64,000 nucleotides of DNA from an uncultured Lachnospira sp. (lineage in GTDB: Bacteria > Bacillota > Clostridia > Lachnospirales > Lachnospiraceae): NCBI GenBank assembly GCA_910587485.1, contig CAJUKN010000004.1:62001-126000 (forward strand), in the 5' to 3' direction. The notes below the pieces were generated by a model. That model was not told the origin of the DNA and searched no databases. It saw nothing but the letters and a program-made list of their open reading frames with translations. Numbering within the stretch: position 1 is the first letter of the stretch; the number at the start of each line of letters is the position of its first letter. The position numbers and the translations under genes are program-made. This document shows, piece by piece, positions 26,318 through 35,876 of this stretch.

Positions 26318-28381
26318 TTACTTTATTTTCATAGACATCTTCAAAAATTCTATTACTTTCTTTCGTTCTATTTCTAATTGCTTAAACCCTTCTATATAGT
26401 CACATTCCATAACATCATTTATTAATCCGCTATTTACATACTTTCGTTCCAGATGAAACTTTGATAAAAATGTTTCTATTCTGGACATCATATTCTCCAT
26501 GTTATCTGATTGTCTACTATATACTAAAAATGGTTTATTAAATAAAAATGAAAATACACAAGCATGAAATGAATCTGTAAGCACTAATGAAGCATGTTCT
26601 ATCAAATAAATAAATTCACTTGGACCAGAAATAAAAACATTGAACTGTGTATAATCCATAAGATTGTAAAGCTTATAGTTATACTCTCTTGCATACTTCT
26701 TCATGTCACTTTCTATTTGCTCTGAACGATTGCCCAGAAAATAGGTAAGGATATAAAGCTTGCTATAATCAATATTTTTACTTTTTTTTGCAATTTTTCT
26801 CCATTCATCCATAGTAAGCATCATGGTTGGGTCAATAAGGACTGTAGCTTCCTGACCTGTCAATTCCTTTATTATTTTTGCACCTGTTTCTTCTCTAACA
26901 GAAATATGTGGAATTGTTGATAGATTAGACTTAAAACATTCTCTCCACTCATATGGTAAACTTTCTATACCAAAACTTGGAGAAAAACATATCTTTTGCC
27001 TTGAATTTGCAAAAGTAAGTAAAAATAAATCTTTACGTAATGGTCCATATTTAAAAAAATTAGGATTCCATATCTGGTCACTTCCAACAACAAAAAAATC
27101 GGTCTTAATCTTTGTTATTTTTTTTAAATTCATAATGTGAATGGGATTTAGAAATTTTTTATTAAAACGCGCAAACACTTGTAATCTATGCACATTATAG
27201 ATATCAAAATTTTTTCTATTGCCCAAGTGATAATTGGTCAACTTAGCAAAAATATACTTCACTTTCATTTTCCAATTTAAATAACTCTTTTCAAATGCTA
27301 ACGTCTTTACATTAAATCCTATTTTTTTTATTATTTGCTCAACCGCATAATTCTGTAGGCGATTTCCATAATTTGGATTGAGATCATAAATTGTAACAAC
27401 ACATGCAGATTTCTTTTTTATTTCTTTATGCTTATGTTCATATAATTTATAATATAAACTAGGTGCAATACTCAAAATTTTCACTTTACAACTTTGTTTA
27501 ATATTATGAATATACTTTATACAATACTTCTGATTAGCTCTTAAAGTTTTAAACATATCCTGATATAATTCATTGTCTAAATTTCCATTTTCCCAACTTT
27601 TAAGTATTTTAACAAAACATTTTAATGCTAATACTGCTTTACAACTTTCACAGAGTTTATCATAATCTTTAAAAAGTTCACAGACACGCTTCCATGAAAT
27701 GATTTCTGTATATTTCCTATTATCAAAATTTCCATGACAAAGAGAATTTCCATACAAAATGTAATAATATAAGGGGATATCAATATCAACAACTCGACTT
27801 GCACGTTTTAATGCCTGTGCATAAAAAAATGTATCCTCTCCAACATACAAATCCAAAGAAAAACGAAGCCCCTCTACAATGCTTCTATGATACAAAACTC
27901 CCCATGAAACAAAATGAGCAGTATTTGATGTAAATCTATATTCATCCAAGTTCATCACTGTCTTAGCATATTTATTAATATTTTCTATGTGTATTTCTTC
28001 TCCATCTATATAATCTAAGCTATGACATGTAGCCAATGTTACTTTATTCTCAATTAATGCAGAAAGCAATTTTTCTACTAGGTAAGAAGACACGATATCA
28101 TCTGAATCTATAAAAGTCACATACTCACCTTTAAATCTATCTAAACCAAAATTCCTAGCATTTGATACACCGCCATTGGCAATATGATAAACCTTAAATC
28201 GATTATCCTCTTTAGCATAACTGTCACAGATAGAGCCACTTTTATCTATAGAGCCATCATCTATAAGAAGAACTTCTATATTTTTATAAGTTTGTACTCT
28301 TATAGAATCTAAGCATCGCCTAAGCACTCTCTCAACATTGTAAACAGGGATAATAATAGAAACTATTTGCTCTTCTGTCAC
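26318..28381 (-). CDS. Bifunctional glycosyltransferase (GT2)-polysaccharide pyruvyltransferase fusion
   Basis: A 687-residue fusion. Residues 1 to about 300 are a GT2 glycosyltransferase (VSIIIPVYNVERVLRRC, LLIDDGSIDKSG, and TFIDSDDIVS as the metal-binding Asp cluster). From about 330 (ACVVTIYDLNPNYGNRLQNY) to the end is a polysaccharide pyruvyltransferase domain (FVVGSDQIWNPNF, VLIDPTMMLT, LTDSFHACVFSFLFNKPFLV). Start GTG 28381 is chosen since AAGGAGG lies inside the longer reading, eight bases before. It would add a sugar and put a pyruvate ketal on the repeat unit, giving negative charge. Fusions of these two activities are uncommon in one chain. Confidence 0.85.
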   Translation of the reverse strand: MTEEQIVSIIIPVYNVERVLRRCLDSIRVQTYKNIEVLLIDDGSIDKSGSICDSYAKEDNRFKVYHIANGGVSNARNFGLDRFKGEYVTFIDSDDIVSSYLVEKLLSALIENKVTLATCHSLDYIDGEEIHIENINKYAKTVMNLDEYRFTSNTAHFVSWGVLYHRSIVEGLRFSLDLYVGEDTFFYAQALKRASRVVDIDIPLYYYILYGNSLCHGNFDNRKYTEIISWKRVCELFKDYDKLCESCKAVLALKCFVKILKSWENGNLDNELYQDMFKTLRANQKYCIKYIHNIKQSCKVKILSIAPSLYYKLYEHKHKEIKKKSACVVTIYDLNPNYGNRLQNYAVEQIIKKIGFNVKTLAFEKSYLNWKMKVKYIFAKLTNYHLGNRKNFDIYNVHRLQVFARFNKKFLNPIHIMNLKKITKIKTDFFVVGSDQIWNPNFFKYGPLRKDLFLLTFANSRQKICFSPSFGIESLPYEWRECFKSNLSTIPHISVREETGAKIIKELTGQEATVLIDPTMMLTMDEWRKIAKKSKNIDYSKLYILTYFLGNRSEQIESDMKKYAREYNYKLYNLMDYTQFNVFISGPSEFIYLIEHASLVLTDSFHACVFSFLFNKPFLVYSRQSDNMENMMSRIETFLSKFHLERKYVNSGLINDVMECDYIEGFKQLEIERKKVIEFLKMSMKIK

Positions 28382-28406
28382 TATACACGCCTCCTTCTTC
28401 ATTTAA

Positions 28407-29423
28407 TCACTCTCTTCTTAGAAAAAATTTAACTATATAATATTGTCCTATAAATGGGCAAAATCGACTTATTTTATATTGTAATCGATGAAGTTTTCTC
28501 ATTCCAGAGCTTTCTACTTTTTTTTGTTTCATCAAATAGGAGTGTCTTTTAAACCAAATCTTTGCATCATGATATTGTTCTCGTTTAGTTATTTTTTTTA
28601 AATGATATCCTTTTTGAGAATTCTTTATTAGCGCATGAAAACCCTCATAACAAAAAGCTACTATTGCTGGTACAATATTCAAATGTTCTTGACTCTCAAT
28701 ATCCTTTAAAATCTCTATTTGTTGTTCATACTGAGCTAAAAGGTCTGGCTTATATCTGCCAACTGCAGATGTATCACTAATTCGATAATTGTAACCACAA
28801 TTAGATACAATTTGAATAGTATCTATGTATTTTGAGTATTTTAAAAGAAAAATGGCATCTTCACCAATATAAAGATTTTCAGGAAATAAAATCCTATTTT
28901 CTTTTATAATATCCGCAAATAAAAGTTTTCCACATACACTTCGAAAAAAAACACCTAAATTTACATCTGCAACATTCCATCCAATGATAATTGACATAAT
29001 TTCATCTTTTGATAAATCATGTGTTATTAAAGTTGACCCATATCTTTTTTCCTTACCAAAAACTACAGTATACCCCCATTGATAAATTGTTTTCCTATCT
29101 TTAACACTCAAGACTGCTTGTTCCAAAATATCCTTATCTAATGTGTCATCTGCATCAAGAAATACTATATATTCTCCTGTTGAACTAGCCAATCCAGAAT
29201 TACGTGCTGCCGAAACCCCCGCATTTTTCTTATGTATAACCTTTATTCTTTTATCCTGACAAGCATATTTATCACACATATCTGCACTTTTATCTACAGA
29301 ACCATCATCAACTAAAATCAACTCAATATTTCTGTATGATTGATTAATGACACTCTCTATAGCTTGTGGTAGACTGCTTTCACAATTATATATTGGAATT
29401 ATAACTGATACCATTTCATCCAT
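28407..29423 (-). CDS. Glycosyltransferase family 2
   Basis: A 338-residue cytoplasmic inverting glycosyltransferase with the GT-A fold: VSVIIPIYNCESSLPQAI, LILVDDGSVDKSADMCD, NAGVSAARNSGL and VFLDADDTLD are visible. It resembles the first half of the fusion gene downstream and the two may be related by duplication. Sugar donor and acceptor cannot be told. A GAGG site precedes ATG 29423. Confidence 0.9.
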   Translation of the reverse strand: MDEMVSVIIPIYNCESSLPQAIESVINQSYRNIELILVDDGSVDKSADMCDKYACQDKRIKVIHKKNAGVSAARNSGLASSTGEYIVFLDADDTLDKDILEQAVLSVKDRKTIYQWGYTVVFGKEKRYGSTLITHDLSKDEIMSIIIGWNVADVNLGVFFRSVCGKLLFADIIKENRILFPENLYIGEDAIFLLKYSKYIDTIQIVSNCGYNYRISDTSAVGRYKPDLLAQYEQQIEILKDIESQEHLNIVPAIVAFCYEGFHALIKNSQKGYHLKKITKREQYHDAKIWFKRHSYLMKQKKVESSGMRKLHRLQYKISRFCPFIGQYYIVKFFLRRE

Positions 29424-29443
29424 TTAACTATCCTCATTTTCTA

Positions 29444-30571
29444 TCAACAAACCTCTACATTTTTACTAATCAGCAATGATACTAATAGAACAGGAAAACA
29501 CATAAATCCATTCAATCCATGTACCTCTGTCATTGCATATAATCCCCATGAAATAAGCGCAACATTTATCTTATTACTCTTGTACTTAGTTAGCATAAAA
29601 AAACTAACAACCAACATAATTAGCCATATTATACCTTGATTAACCATCAAATAGATATAAGTACAATCAAAAGTAAATGAATTTAATCTCCAAATTTCAT
29701 TCCATGTCACACTCATATTCTGTAAATTTTGACCAAACATTGTTAATCCATAATGGACATAGGCATAACCTCCAAGTGTAATACGAGCTGATAAAAAACG
29801 ATCCACCAACATTATAATGGTTATATTACTTGTTCTCAATTTAATCATAAAATAAAAAGCTATAGATAAAACAGGTATTATCAATGCAGCCATATATTTA
29901 TAAATCTTAATAAACTTTCTTTTTTTTATCATAAGAAAAGCAACCATTATTATTACAAGCAGTACACAAAAAAAGCTTGTTCTTGTTTTTGTAAAATAAT
30001 ACGAAACTAAAGATATAAAAAAAATAAACCCTAAATGCTTCCACTTTATTTGTTCAAATTTTATCCAAATCCACATAATAATTAAATTAAATAATATTAC
30101 AGATAATGTATTTGGATGTACAAATCCAAACTTATATCGTTCTACTCCATACATGACTGCTGATAATGAATAACTGCCTAATAGTGACATGAATATTGAC
30201 CATGTGATATTGAGTATAAAAAGCAGTAATTCATACTGAAAAATAAATTGTATTACTTTATTAATATCTGCATCACTTATTGCCATACATGTTATTATTG
30301 TAATCAAAAGTCCATACTGTCCAGTAATTAATACTCCATATAAAGCAAGAAAAATTATTAAAATATAAATAACTAGCCTCTTTACAGAATATCGCTTTTT
30401 TAAAATTTCAATTAAGAGTATACTTGCTGCCAATACTGATAATATTCTATCAACTCCCTCACTATATGGAAGTACCTCTGAGACAGAAAGTATGACTTTA
30501 ACAAGCATTAATAACAAGCCAAAATAAAGAAACCCTTGTGGTCTTATGAGTTTTATTTTAGTTTTGCTCAC
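29444..30571 (-). CDS. Putative polysaccharide polymerase (Wzy-like)
   Basis: A 375-residue membrane protein with about ten hydrophobic helices and a larger extracytoplasmic loop (about 245-300), the layout of Wzy/O-antigen-ligase-type polymerases. Sequence identity in this family is always low, so the call rests on topology and on its place between glycosyltransferase genes. GTG 30571 follows GGGAGG by eight bases. It would join repeat units outside the cell. Confidence 0.75.
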   Translation of the reverse strand: MSKTKIKLIRPQGFLYFGLLLMLVKVILSVSEVLPYSEGVDRILSVLAASILLIEILKKRYSVKRLVIYILIIFLALYGVLITGQYGLLITIITCMAISDADINKVIQFIFQYELLLFILNITWSIFMSLLGSYSLSAVMYGVERYKFGFVHPNTLSVILFNLIIMWIWIKFEQIKWKHLGFIFFISLVSYYFTKTRTSFFCVLLVIIMVAFLMIKKRKFIKIYKYMAALIIPVLSIAFYFMIKLRTSNITIIMLVDRFLSARITLGGYAYVHYGLTMFGQNLQNMSVTWNEIWRLNSFTFDCTYIYLMVNQGIIWLIMLVVSFFMLTKYKSNKINVALISWGLYAMTEVHGLNGFMCFPVLLVSLLISKNVEVC

Positions 30572-30594
30572 AAATTAGTCCTCCCTTACATGTT

Positions 30595-31698
30595 TTATCC
30601 TACTGTTTTATCTAATTTTTTTACAAACTCATCTATAGAAAAATGGGTTGCTTTGTTTACAGCGGCTTTCTTAAGCTCAGCTACCTTAGTTTTATTCATA
30701 TTATTAAACAACTCTACTATACAATCAGCCATTTCTTTATAATTTGATTTTCCTACCAATAATCCATCCACTTTGTTTGATATAATTTCTGGTATAGCCC
30801 CAGAAGCTCCACATATGCAAATTAATCCTGTCGCCATTGCTTCAATTATAGTTATGCCAAAGCCTTCTTCACAATTAGGTAAATGAAGAAATATTCCAGA
30901 TTGTGAGAGAAGCTTTGGAACTTCCTCACAATTTCCAATCATTGATATTCTATCTTTTAAATTTAATTTTTCAATCAAGTATTCAATATTCTTTTTTTCT
31001 GGACCATCTCCTGCTATCGTCAAATGCCAACTTATATCTCGTGGCAATACTTTCATTGCTCTGACTATGTTTTCTACACCCTTTTCTTTAACTAACCTTC
31101 CAACATACACAAATTTTGAAATATTATCTTCTTCTATTGTACTTGGTTTATATGTTCTTAAATCAACCCCATTATAAATCACTCTAATTTTATTTGGATT
31201 AGCTTTCATTTCCTCTATCACTGTTGACTTTACATATTCAGAAATAGCTATAATATAATCCACCCTTTTTGAAGCCCAAATTACTATAGGTTTATAATAC
31301 ATAAATTTAATATAATTACTTTTCCAAAACATATTTTTAGCAGCCGAGTGTGCATACATATACACTTTAATATTAGGAAACTTTTTCTTTAAAAAAGGAA
31401 TATATAAAAGCAATGCTGGTGCATTATGATGAATTACTATACTCTTTACCTTGTTTTCAATACATATTCTCTTTATATTAAAATATGTTTTAAAAAAATT
31501 TCTTTGTAAAGCATTAAGATGAACTACATTGACACCTGCTTTTTGCATTGCATCAGTAACAATTCCTGCACGCCAAGGAAAAAGAAAAATATTATTATTT
31601 TTTGAATGTTTTGCGTATTCTTTACATAATATTTCTATTCCTCCAGTATCTCCAGAAGACAAAATATGCAAAACTGCTCTTTTATTATTTTTCATCAT
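30595..31698 (-). CDS. Glycosyltransferase family 4
   Basis: A 367-residue retaining GT-B enzyme. The opening VLHILSSGDTGGIEILCKEY is the acceptor-side loop of many capsule GT4 proteins; the donor site shows FVYVGRLVKEKGVENIVRAM and the NCEEGFGITIIEAMATGL motif with the conserved E-x7-E pattern. It precedes the polymerase gene by 23 bases. Donor sugar unknown. Confidence 0.9.
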   Translation of the reverse strand: MMKNNKRAVLHILSSGDTGGIEILCKEYAKHSKNNNIFLFPWRAGIVTDAMQKAGVNVVHLNALQRNFFKTYFNIKRICIENKVKSIVIHHNAPALLLYIPFLKKKFPNIKVYMYAHSAAKNMFWKSNYIKFMYYKPIVIWASKRVDYIIAISEYVKSTVIEEMKANPNKIRVIYNGVDLRTYKPSTIEEDNISKFVYVGRLVKEKGVENIVRAMKVLPRDISWHLTIAGDGPEKKNIEYLIEKLNLKDRISMIGNCEEVPKLLSQSGIFLHLPNCEEGFGITIIEAMATGLICICGASGAIPEIISNKVDGLLVGKSNYKEMADCIVELFNNMNKTKVAELKKAAVNKATHFSIDEFVKKLDKTVG

Positions 31699-31761
31699 CT
31701 ATTACCTATCTATTCTTTATATATCTGCCAAGATTCTTATAATTAATCACTCTTGATAAAC

Positions 31762-32646
31762 TTAACCTTTTTTCTTCCAAACACTTCTATAAATCCTACT
31801 TGGAAAAATTGTTATAAAAATTAAAAATTTTTCTCTAAAACTTTGTATTTTTAATTTATCAGGTAAATTTCCTACCTTATTATTTTTGTAACAATTATAA
31901 ATGATTGCTCCCTTGATATTTATCTTTAAACCACATTCTTCTGACATAAGCTGCTTCCCACGCATCATTGAACCCAGTGGAGAAGCAAACTTCATTGGCT
32001 TATCATTGGCTGTCAAACCACCTTGTAAATACTCACAAATATAAATAGACTTATTGATAAAACAATATTTATATTTTTTTCCAATTTCAATCCATACGAC
32101 ATCTTCGCTGAGAAATCTTTCGCCAGTAAATTCAGGAAATGGATATCTTTTTAAAATATTTGTAAAAAATACTTCTGCCATATCACCCGGATGCTCTTTT
32201 TTTATACGATATTCAATATATGAATCAATAAATTCATTTTTTTCTAACCCTACGATGGCTCTACCATTTTTATCACATCTCAAAAAGCTAAAACATCCTA
32301 TCTGTTTATTTTCTTTATATTTATTATAATACAAGCCAATCATTTCTATCGCATCTGGTGTAAGTTTGTCATCACTATCTACAATCATGGTTAGAACAGA
32401 ACTAATTTTGCCAATTCCAACATTAAGAGCTGTATGCTTACCTCCATTAGCTTTCTTAATATATTTCACAGTAAATGATGCCTTCTCAATAAATGATTTA
32501 CATAGTTGTTCTGTTTCATCTGTGCTGCCATCATCCACAATAAGCCACTCAAAATTGTTATCACTCTGTGTACATAAAGACTTATATAAATTTGGCAATG
32601 TATGTACTCTATTATAAGTTGGTGTTAAAATTGTAACTAATGACAT
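31762..32646 (-). CDS. Glycosyltransferase family 2
   Basis: A 294-residue GT2 enzyme: VTILTPTYNRVHTLPNLYKS, WLIVDDGSTDETEQLC, KKANGGKHTALNVGI and LTMIVDSDDKLTPDAIEM. This subtype with a KANGGKHTALN motif is common in Firmicutes capsule loci. The start at ATG 32646 follows GGAG and overlaps the end of the upstream GT4 gene by ten bases, which suggests coupled translation. Confidence 0.9.
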   Translation of the reverse strand: MSLVTILTPTYNRVHTLPNLYKSLCTQSDNNFEWLIVDDGSTDETEQLCKSFIEKASFTVKYIKKANGGKHTALNVGIGKISSVLTMIVDSDDKLTPDAIEMIGLYYNKYKENKQIGCFSFLRCDKNGRAIVGLEKNEFIDSYIEYRIKKEHPGDMAEVFFTNILKRYPFPEFTGERFLSEDVVWIEIGKKYKYCFINKSIYICEYLQGGLTANDKPMKFASPLGSMMRGKQLMSEECGLKINIKGAIIYNCYKNNKVGNLPDKLKIQSFREKFLIFITIFPSRIYRSVWKKKG

Positions 32647-33731
32647 TGTAATTCTCCATAACACTGCAAAGTTTTAGAAACATTAATATCCCATGAATAA
32701 TATTGTTTAATATATTCACGACTATTATTATTTTTTCCTTGCTGTTTTAATATTTTTTCAAGCTGCTCTTTTAAATCTTCAACATTACAAGACTTAAATG
32801 TATAAACATAATTCTTTCCCACTTCAAGATTCTCAGGTATATCACTGACTAAGCACTCACAATTATAACTAAGGGCCTCTAATAAACATATAGGCATACC
32901 TTCTGCTTCACTTGGAAATACAAATAACTTTGTATTTGAATAAAGTTCTTGTAACTTCTTCCCTTCTACAAATCCAATTAACTGCACTCTTTTATCTTTT
33001 TCTGCCATTTCAGAAATTTTTTTATGAAAATCATCCAAAAAGGGACTATCACCTGCTATCACAAGTTTTAAATTTGAATTAATCTGCCTATAAGCCTCAA
33101 GGAGATATTCTAATCCCTTTCCGGGAACAACTCTTGAAAGAAATAATATATAACTTCCTTTTGTAAGACCATATTTTTCCTTGATAATATCTGCAGGAAT
33201 AATATCCATTAAGTTTGTTCCATTTGGAATATATTCTGTATCCCTATTGTATATATCTTTAAAATATTGTTTTTGTTCTTGTGATAACACAATAATCTTA
33301 TCTGCATATTTCGCTGTAAGCTGTTCACCTTTTTTTATAAACCAAGCTCCAAACCCTGACCATTTAGGTGTCTTATAATTTAATCCATGAACTGTAACGA
33401 TAATTTTTTTCTTAAATATATGTGGAATAAAAATAAAAAAGCTTGGTCCAATTGCATGATAATGAATAACATCATAATCTTTTATAACTGCATGAATAGA
33501 AGCTATAAAAGAATATATAATAGCATCTGTAGATTTCTTCTCTATTGTTGGAACAGAAATTAATTTTACACCTTTATATTCTTTTGGAATATTTAAACCC
33601 TTTTTTCTTCTATTGTAAACCGTTACCTTATGTCCTCTTGCAGCCAAGCTTGTTGCTAATTCTTCAACAACAACCTCTATACCTCCTTCACGACCAGGTA
33701 TTCTTTTATGCCCAATCATTGCTATCTTCAT
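32637..33731 (-). CDS. Glycosyltransferase family 4
   Basis: A 364-residue GT4 enzyme. MKIAMIGHKRIPGREGGIEV is the typical N-terminus of the rhamnosyl/galactosyl-type GT4 proteins with a DUF1972-like first half; the donor half shows LFLSRVVPGKGLEYLLEAY and PSEAEGMPICLLEALSY. AAAGGAAG precedes ATG 33731. It lies 13 bases after the next upstream gene. Confidence 0.9.
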   Translation of the reverse strand: MKIAMIGHKRIPGREGGIEVVVEELATSLAARGHKVTVYNRRKKGLNIPKEYKGVKLISVPTIEKKSTDAIIYSFIASIHAVIKDYDVIHYHAIGPSFFIFIPHIFKKKIIVTVHGLNYKTPKWSGFGAWFIKKGEQLTAKYADKIIVLSQEQKQYFKDIYNRDTEYIPNGTNLMDIIPADIIKEKYGLTKGSYILFLSRVVPGKGLEYLLEAYRQINSNLKLVIAGDSPFLDDFHKKISEMAEKDKRVQLIGFVEGKKLQELYSNTKLFVFPSEAEGMPICLLEALSYNCECLVSDIPENLEVGKNYVYTFKSCNVEDLKEQLEKILKQQGKNNNSREYIKQYYSWDINVSKTLQCYGELQCH

Positions 33732-33744
33732 TTATAACTTCCTT

Positions 33745-34839
33745 TTATATTTGATTATATAAGTTTACATACCATTGTTGTAATTTTTTTGCTTCATCAA
33801 TTATATCATATCCTGCTTTGTGAAGTTCGTCTTTAGCAGTTTTATTTCTCTCTCTATTTACATTCAAAATGACTTTTGCCCATTTATCTGCCCCATCATT
33901 AATAGCTAACATTTCTATACTGTTAGTTAGCAGTATTTCTTTAGAAATCTTATCTGATACAATACATTGTAATCCATTAGCTTGTGCTTCTACACCAACT
34001 ACAGGAAGCCCTTCAAATAGTGATGGCATAACAAACACATCCATAGCCTGATATATTTCGGCTACATCTGCCCTATCTATAAGCAGTGATACATTTTTCT
34101 CAATTCCAAGTTTTTTTATTTTTTCCTCAATCTTATACTGGTCTTGTCCTTTTCCCACTAATAATAAATGACTTTCAGGTTTTTTTGTAAGAACTGCATT
34201 GAAAACATCTAACAAAAAAAGCTGATTTTTTATATAACAATATCTACCTACATGACCAATAACAAACTTTCCCTTCACATGAAGTTCTTGTCGTTTTCTA
34301 TTTCTTATTTCTTTGTTAAATGCGAATTTTTCAAAATTTACAGCATTTCTGATTACCTTAAATTCACTATTAGGAAACATAAATTGCCCAGCCTTATCAC
34401 CACAAGCGCAATTTTTTGTAGCCACATTATGTATTTGTTTAAGTGCCAAATATTTAATAGGAAATTTTAAATCTTTATCTAATTTGGAGCTATGGCTATG
34501 AGCAATTCGGATAGGAATTTCACTTTTTTTTGCAGCCAATAAAGGAAAGTAAGACATTGTATCATTATGAGAATGAATTATTTTATATTCCTTATGCTCC
34601 TCAAAAAAAGATTTCATATAACGAAAATATCTTGGTAAATTTTGGATATAAAGACGTGGTGCATGGTAAACAATACCACCCATTTTCTTTATTTCATTTT
34701 CATATGCACCTTCTTGCTGTCGATGTGTAAGAAAATCAAACTGAACCACGGCATGATTCATATGTCGATAATAATTCATCAACATTGTTTCCAAACCAGC
34801 ACGGTCCATTATATTCACTGACTGCAATATTCGTATCAT
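33745..34839 (-). CDS. Glycosyltransferase family 4, EpsF-like
   Basis: A 364-residue GT4 enzyme whose start MIRILQSVNIMDRAGLETML is typical of the EpsF-type capsule glycosyltransferases. The donor half has VIGHVGRYCYIKNQLFLLDVF and PSLFEGLPVVGVEAQANGL. AAAAGGAG precedes ATG 34839, and the start overlaps the acyltransferase stop by four bases. Confidence 0.9.
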   Translation of the reverse strand: MIRILQSVNIMDRAGLETMLMNYYRHMNHAVVQFDFLTHRQQEGAYENEIKKMGGIVYHAPRLYIQNLPRYFRYMKSFFEEHKEYKIIHSHNDTMSYFPLLAAKKSEIPIRIAHSHSSKLDKDLKFPIKYLALKQIHNVATKNCACGDKAGQFMFPNSEFKVIRNAVNFEKFAFNKEIRNRKRQELHVKGKFVIGHVGRYCYIKNQLFLLDVFNAVLTKKPESHLLLVGKGQDQYKIEEKIKKLGIEKNVSLLIDRADVAEIYQAMDVFVMPSLFEGLPVVGVEAQANGLQCIVSDKISKEILLTNSIEMLAINDGADKWAKVILNVNRERNKTAKDELHKAGYDIIDEAKKLQQWYVNLYNQI

Positions 34840-35783
34840 TGCAATACTCCTTTTATTTTAAAAATATTATTCCACAATTTTCTCATTCCATAGGCTATTA
34901 AGTAACTTGCCATTAAAATCAAAACATTTAATCCTATAGATGGTATAAAATTTTCCACCAATTTTTTATGCTGTAAAAGAAATCCTTCATTTAAATACAT
35001 AAAATATGAGAGGATTCCTGTGTTTTGTATACCCCCCCCCTTAATTATAGGCACCTTGTAAAACGAAATTATCTGACTAAAAAGAAGAACTGCCAAAGCA
35101 GCTGAAAATGTAAATATCAATTCTTCTATACCACTATGTGGCTTGCCATAATCTAAAATAACAATGGCAATACAGACAGTTGTCATTACACCACATATCA
35201 TTTTCTTCAATTTTGAAGATATCTGTTTTTTTCTATACCTTGCCCAAAATAGTCCTAATGGGAAAGAAAAAACATACGCCCAAGCAATGGTTCCTTTATG
35301 CCAAATAAAGCCTTTATAACCAGCAATTGTAATACATAACCACAATAGCATTCCTACACATATTGCAACATATTTATTTTTAACTTTAAGTTTCATAATC
35401 ACCCAGACCATAGCATAACAGGCAAAAATGTAAGAAATATACCACATAGTAGAATCAACATTCATATCAAAATCTAATCCTAATAAACTAACTATGACCA
35501 TAATGAATGAAATCTTTTCATTTAAGATAAATCTGATGAATAAAAAAAATATGGTACAAAACAAATAGGGTAAAAAAACTGCTTGTATTCTCTTTTTCCA
35601 AAAATCCTTTACGCTATTTATTTCTAATGAACAGTAAATACCATAACCACTCAATATTAAAAAAAGATGTACACCCCAAGGACCAGCACAATCTATATAA
35701 TTCATATGTCCCAAAATAACAAATAAAATTGCTATACCCTTAATTATATTTGAATGCTTTTTGTTTATATGTAAATCTTCCAT
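34836..35783 (-). CDS. Integral membrane acyltransferase (acyltransferase 3 family) with G9 tract
   Basis: A 315-residue polytopic membrane protein of the acyltransferase 3 family, which adds acetyl or other acyl groups to surface sugars. SNIIKGIAILFVILGHMNY holds the conserved helix-1 pattern, and WGVHLFLILSGYGIY the second helix; about ten spans are present. The codons for Lys248-Gly251 contain nine consecutive G (minus strand), the only G/C run of that length in the window. One G fewer or more gives a stop within about 20 codons and removes the last ~65 residues, including at least two membrane spans. It is the first gene of the polysaccharide operon and overlaps the next start by four bases. 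Confidence 0.85.
   Translation of the reverse strand: MEDLHINKKHSNIIKGIAILFVILGHMNYIDCAGPWGVHLFLILSGYGIYCSLEINSVKDFWKKRIQAVFLPYLFCTIFFLFIRFILNEKISFIMVIVSLLGLDFDMNVDSTMWYISYIFACYAMVWVIMKLKVKNKYVAICVGMLLWLCITIAGYKGFIWHKGTIAWAYVFSFPLGLFWARYRKKQISSKLKKMICGVMTTVCIAIVILDYGKPHSGIEELIFTFSAALAVLLFSQIISFYKVPIIKGGGIQNTGILSYFMYLNEGFLLQHKKLVENFIPSIGLNVLILMASYLIAYGMRKLWNNIFKIKGVLQ
35032..35040 (-). repeat. G9 homopolymer inside the acyltransferase gene
   Basis: Nine C on the plus strand (nine G in the coding strand) in a region otherwise very AT-rich. A G8 variant would read VYKTQESSHILCI then stop; a G10 variant YTKHRNPLIFYVFK then stop. This is the structure of a slipped-strand contingency switch. Confidence 0.8.
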
Positions 35784-35814
35784 ATACTCTACCTATTTTT
35801 TCTATTTAAATATG

Positions 35815-35860
35815 AAAAACTGTGCATCTCACACAACCATCATGTAACAATACACAGTTT
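35815..35860 (-). terminator. Terminator-like hairpin in the polysaccharide operon leader
   Basis: AAACTGTG pairs with CACAGTTT, followed by a T run on the minus strand. It lies between the promoter at 35877-35905 and the first gene (start 35783), so it is within the operon leader and may attenuate transcription, as well as ending transcripts from the popT gene. Confidence 0.55.
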
Positions 35861-35876
35861 CAACAACTCTCAAAGC

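Noticed and set aside
35032..35040. G9 tract as a simple assembly error hiding a pseudogene
   Set aside because: With nine G the frame is intact and gives a full-length family member; an error cannot be excluded without reads, but the present length is the functional one.
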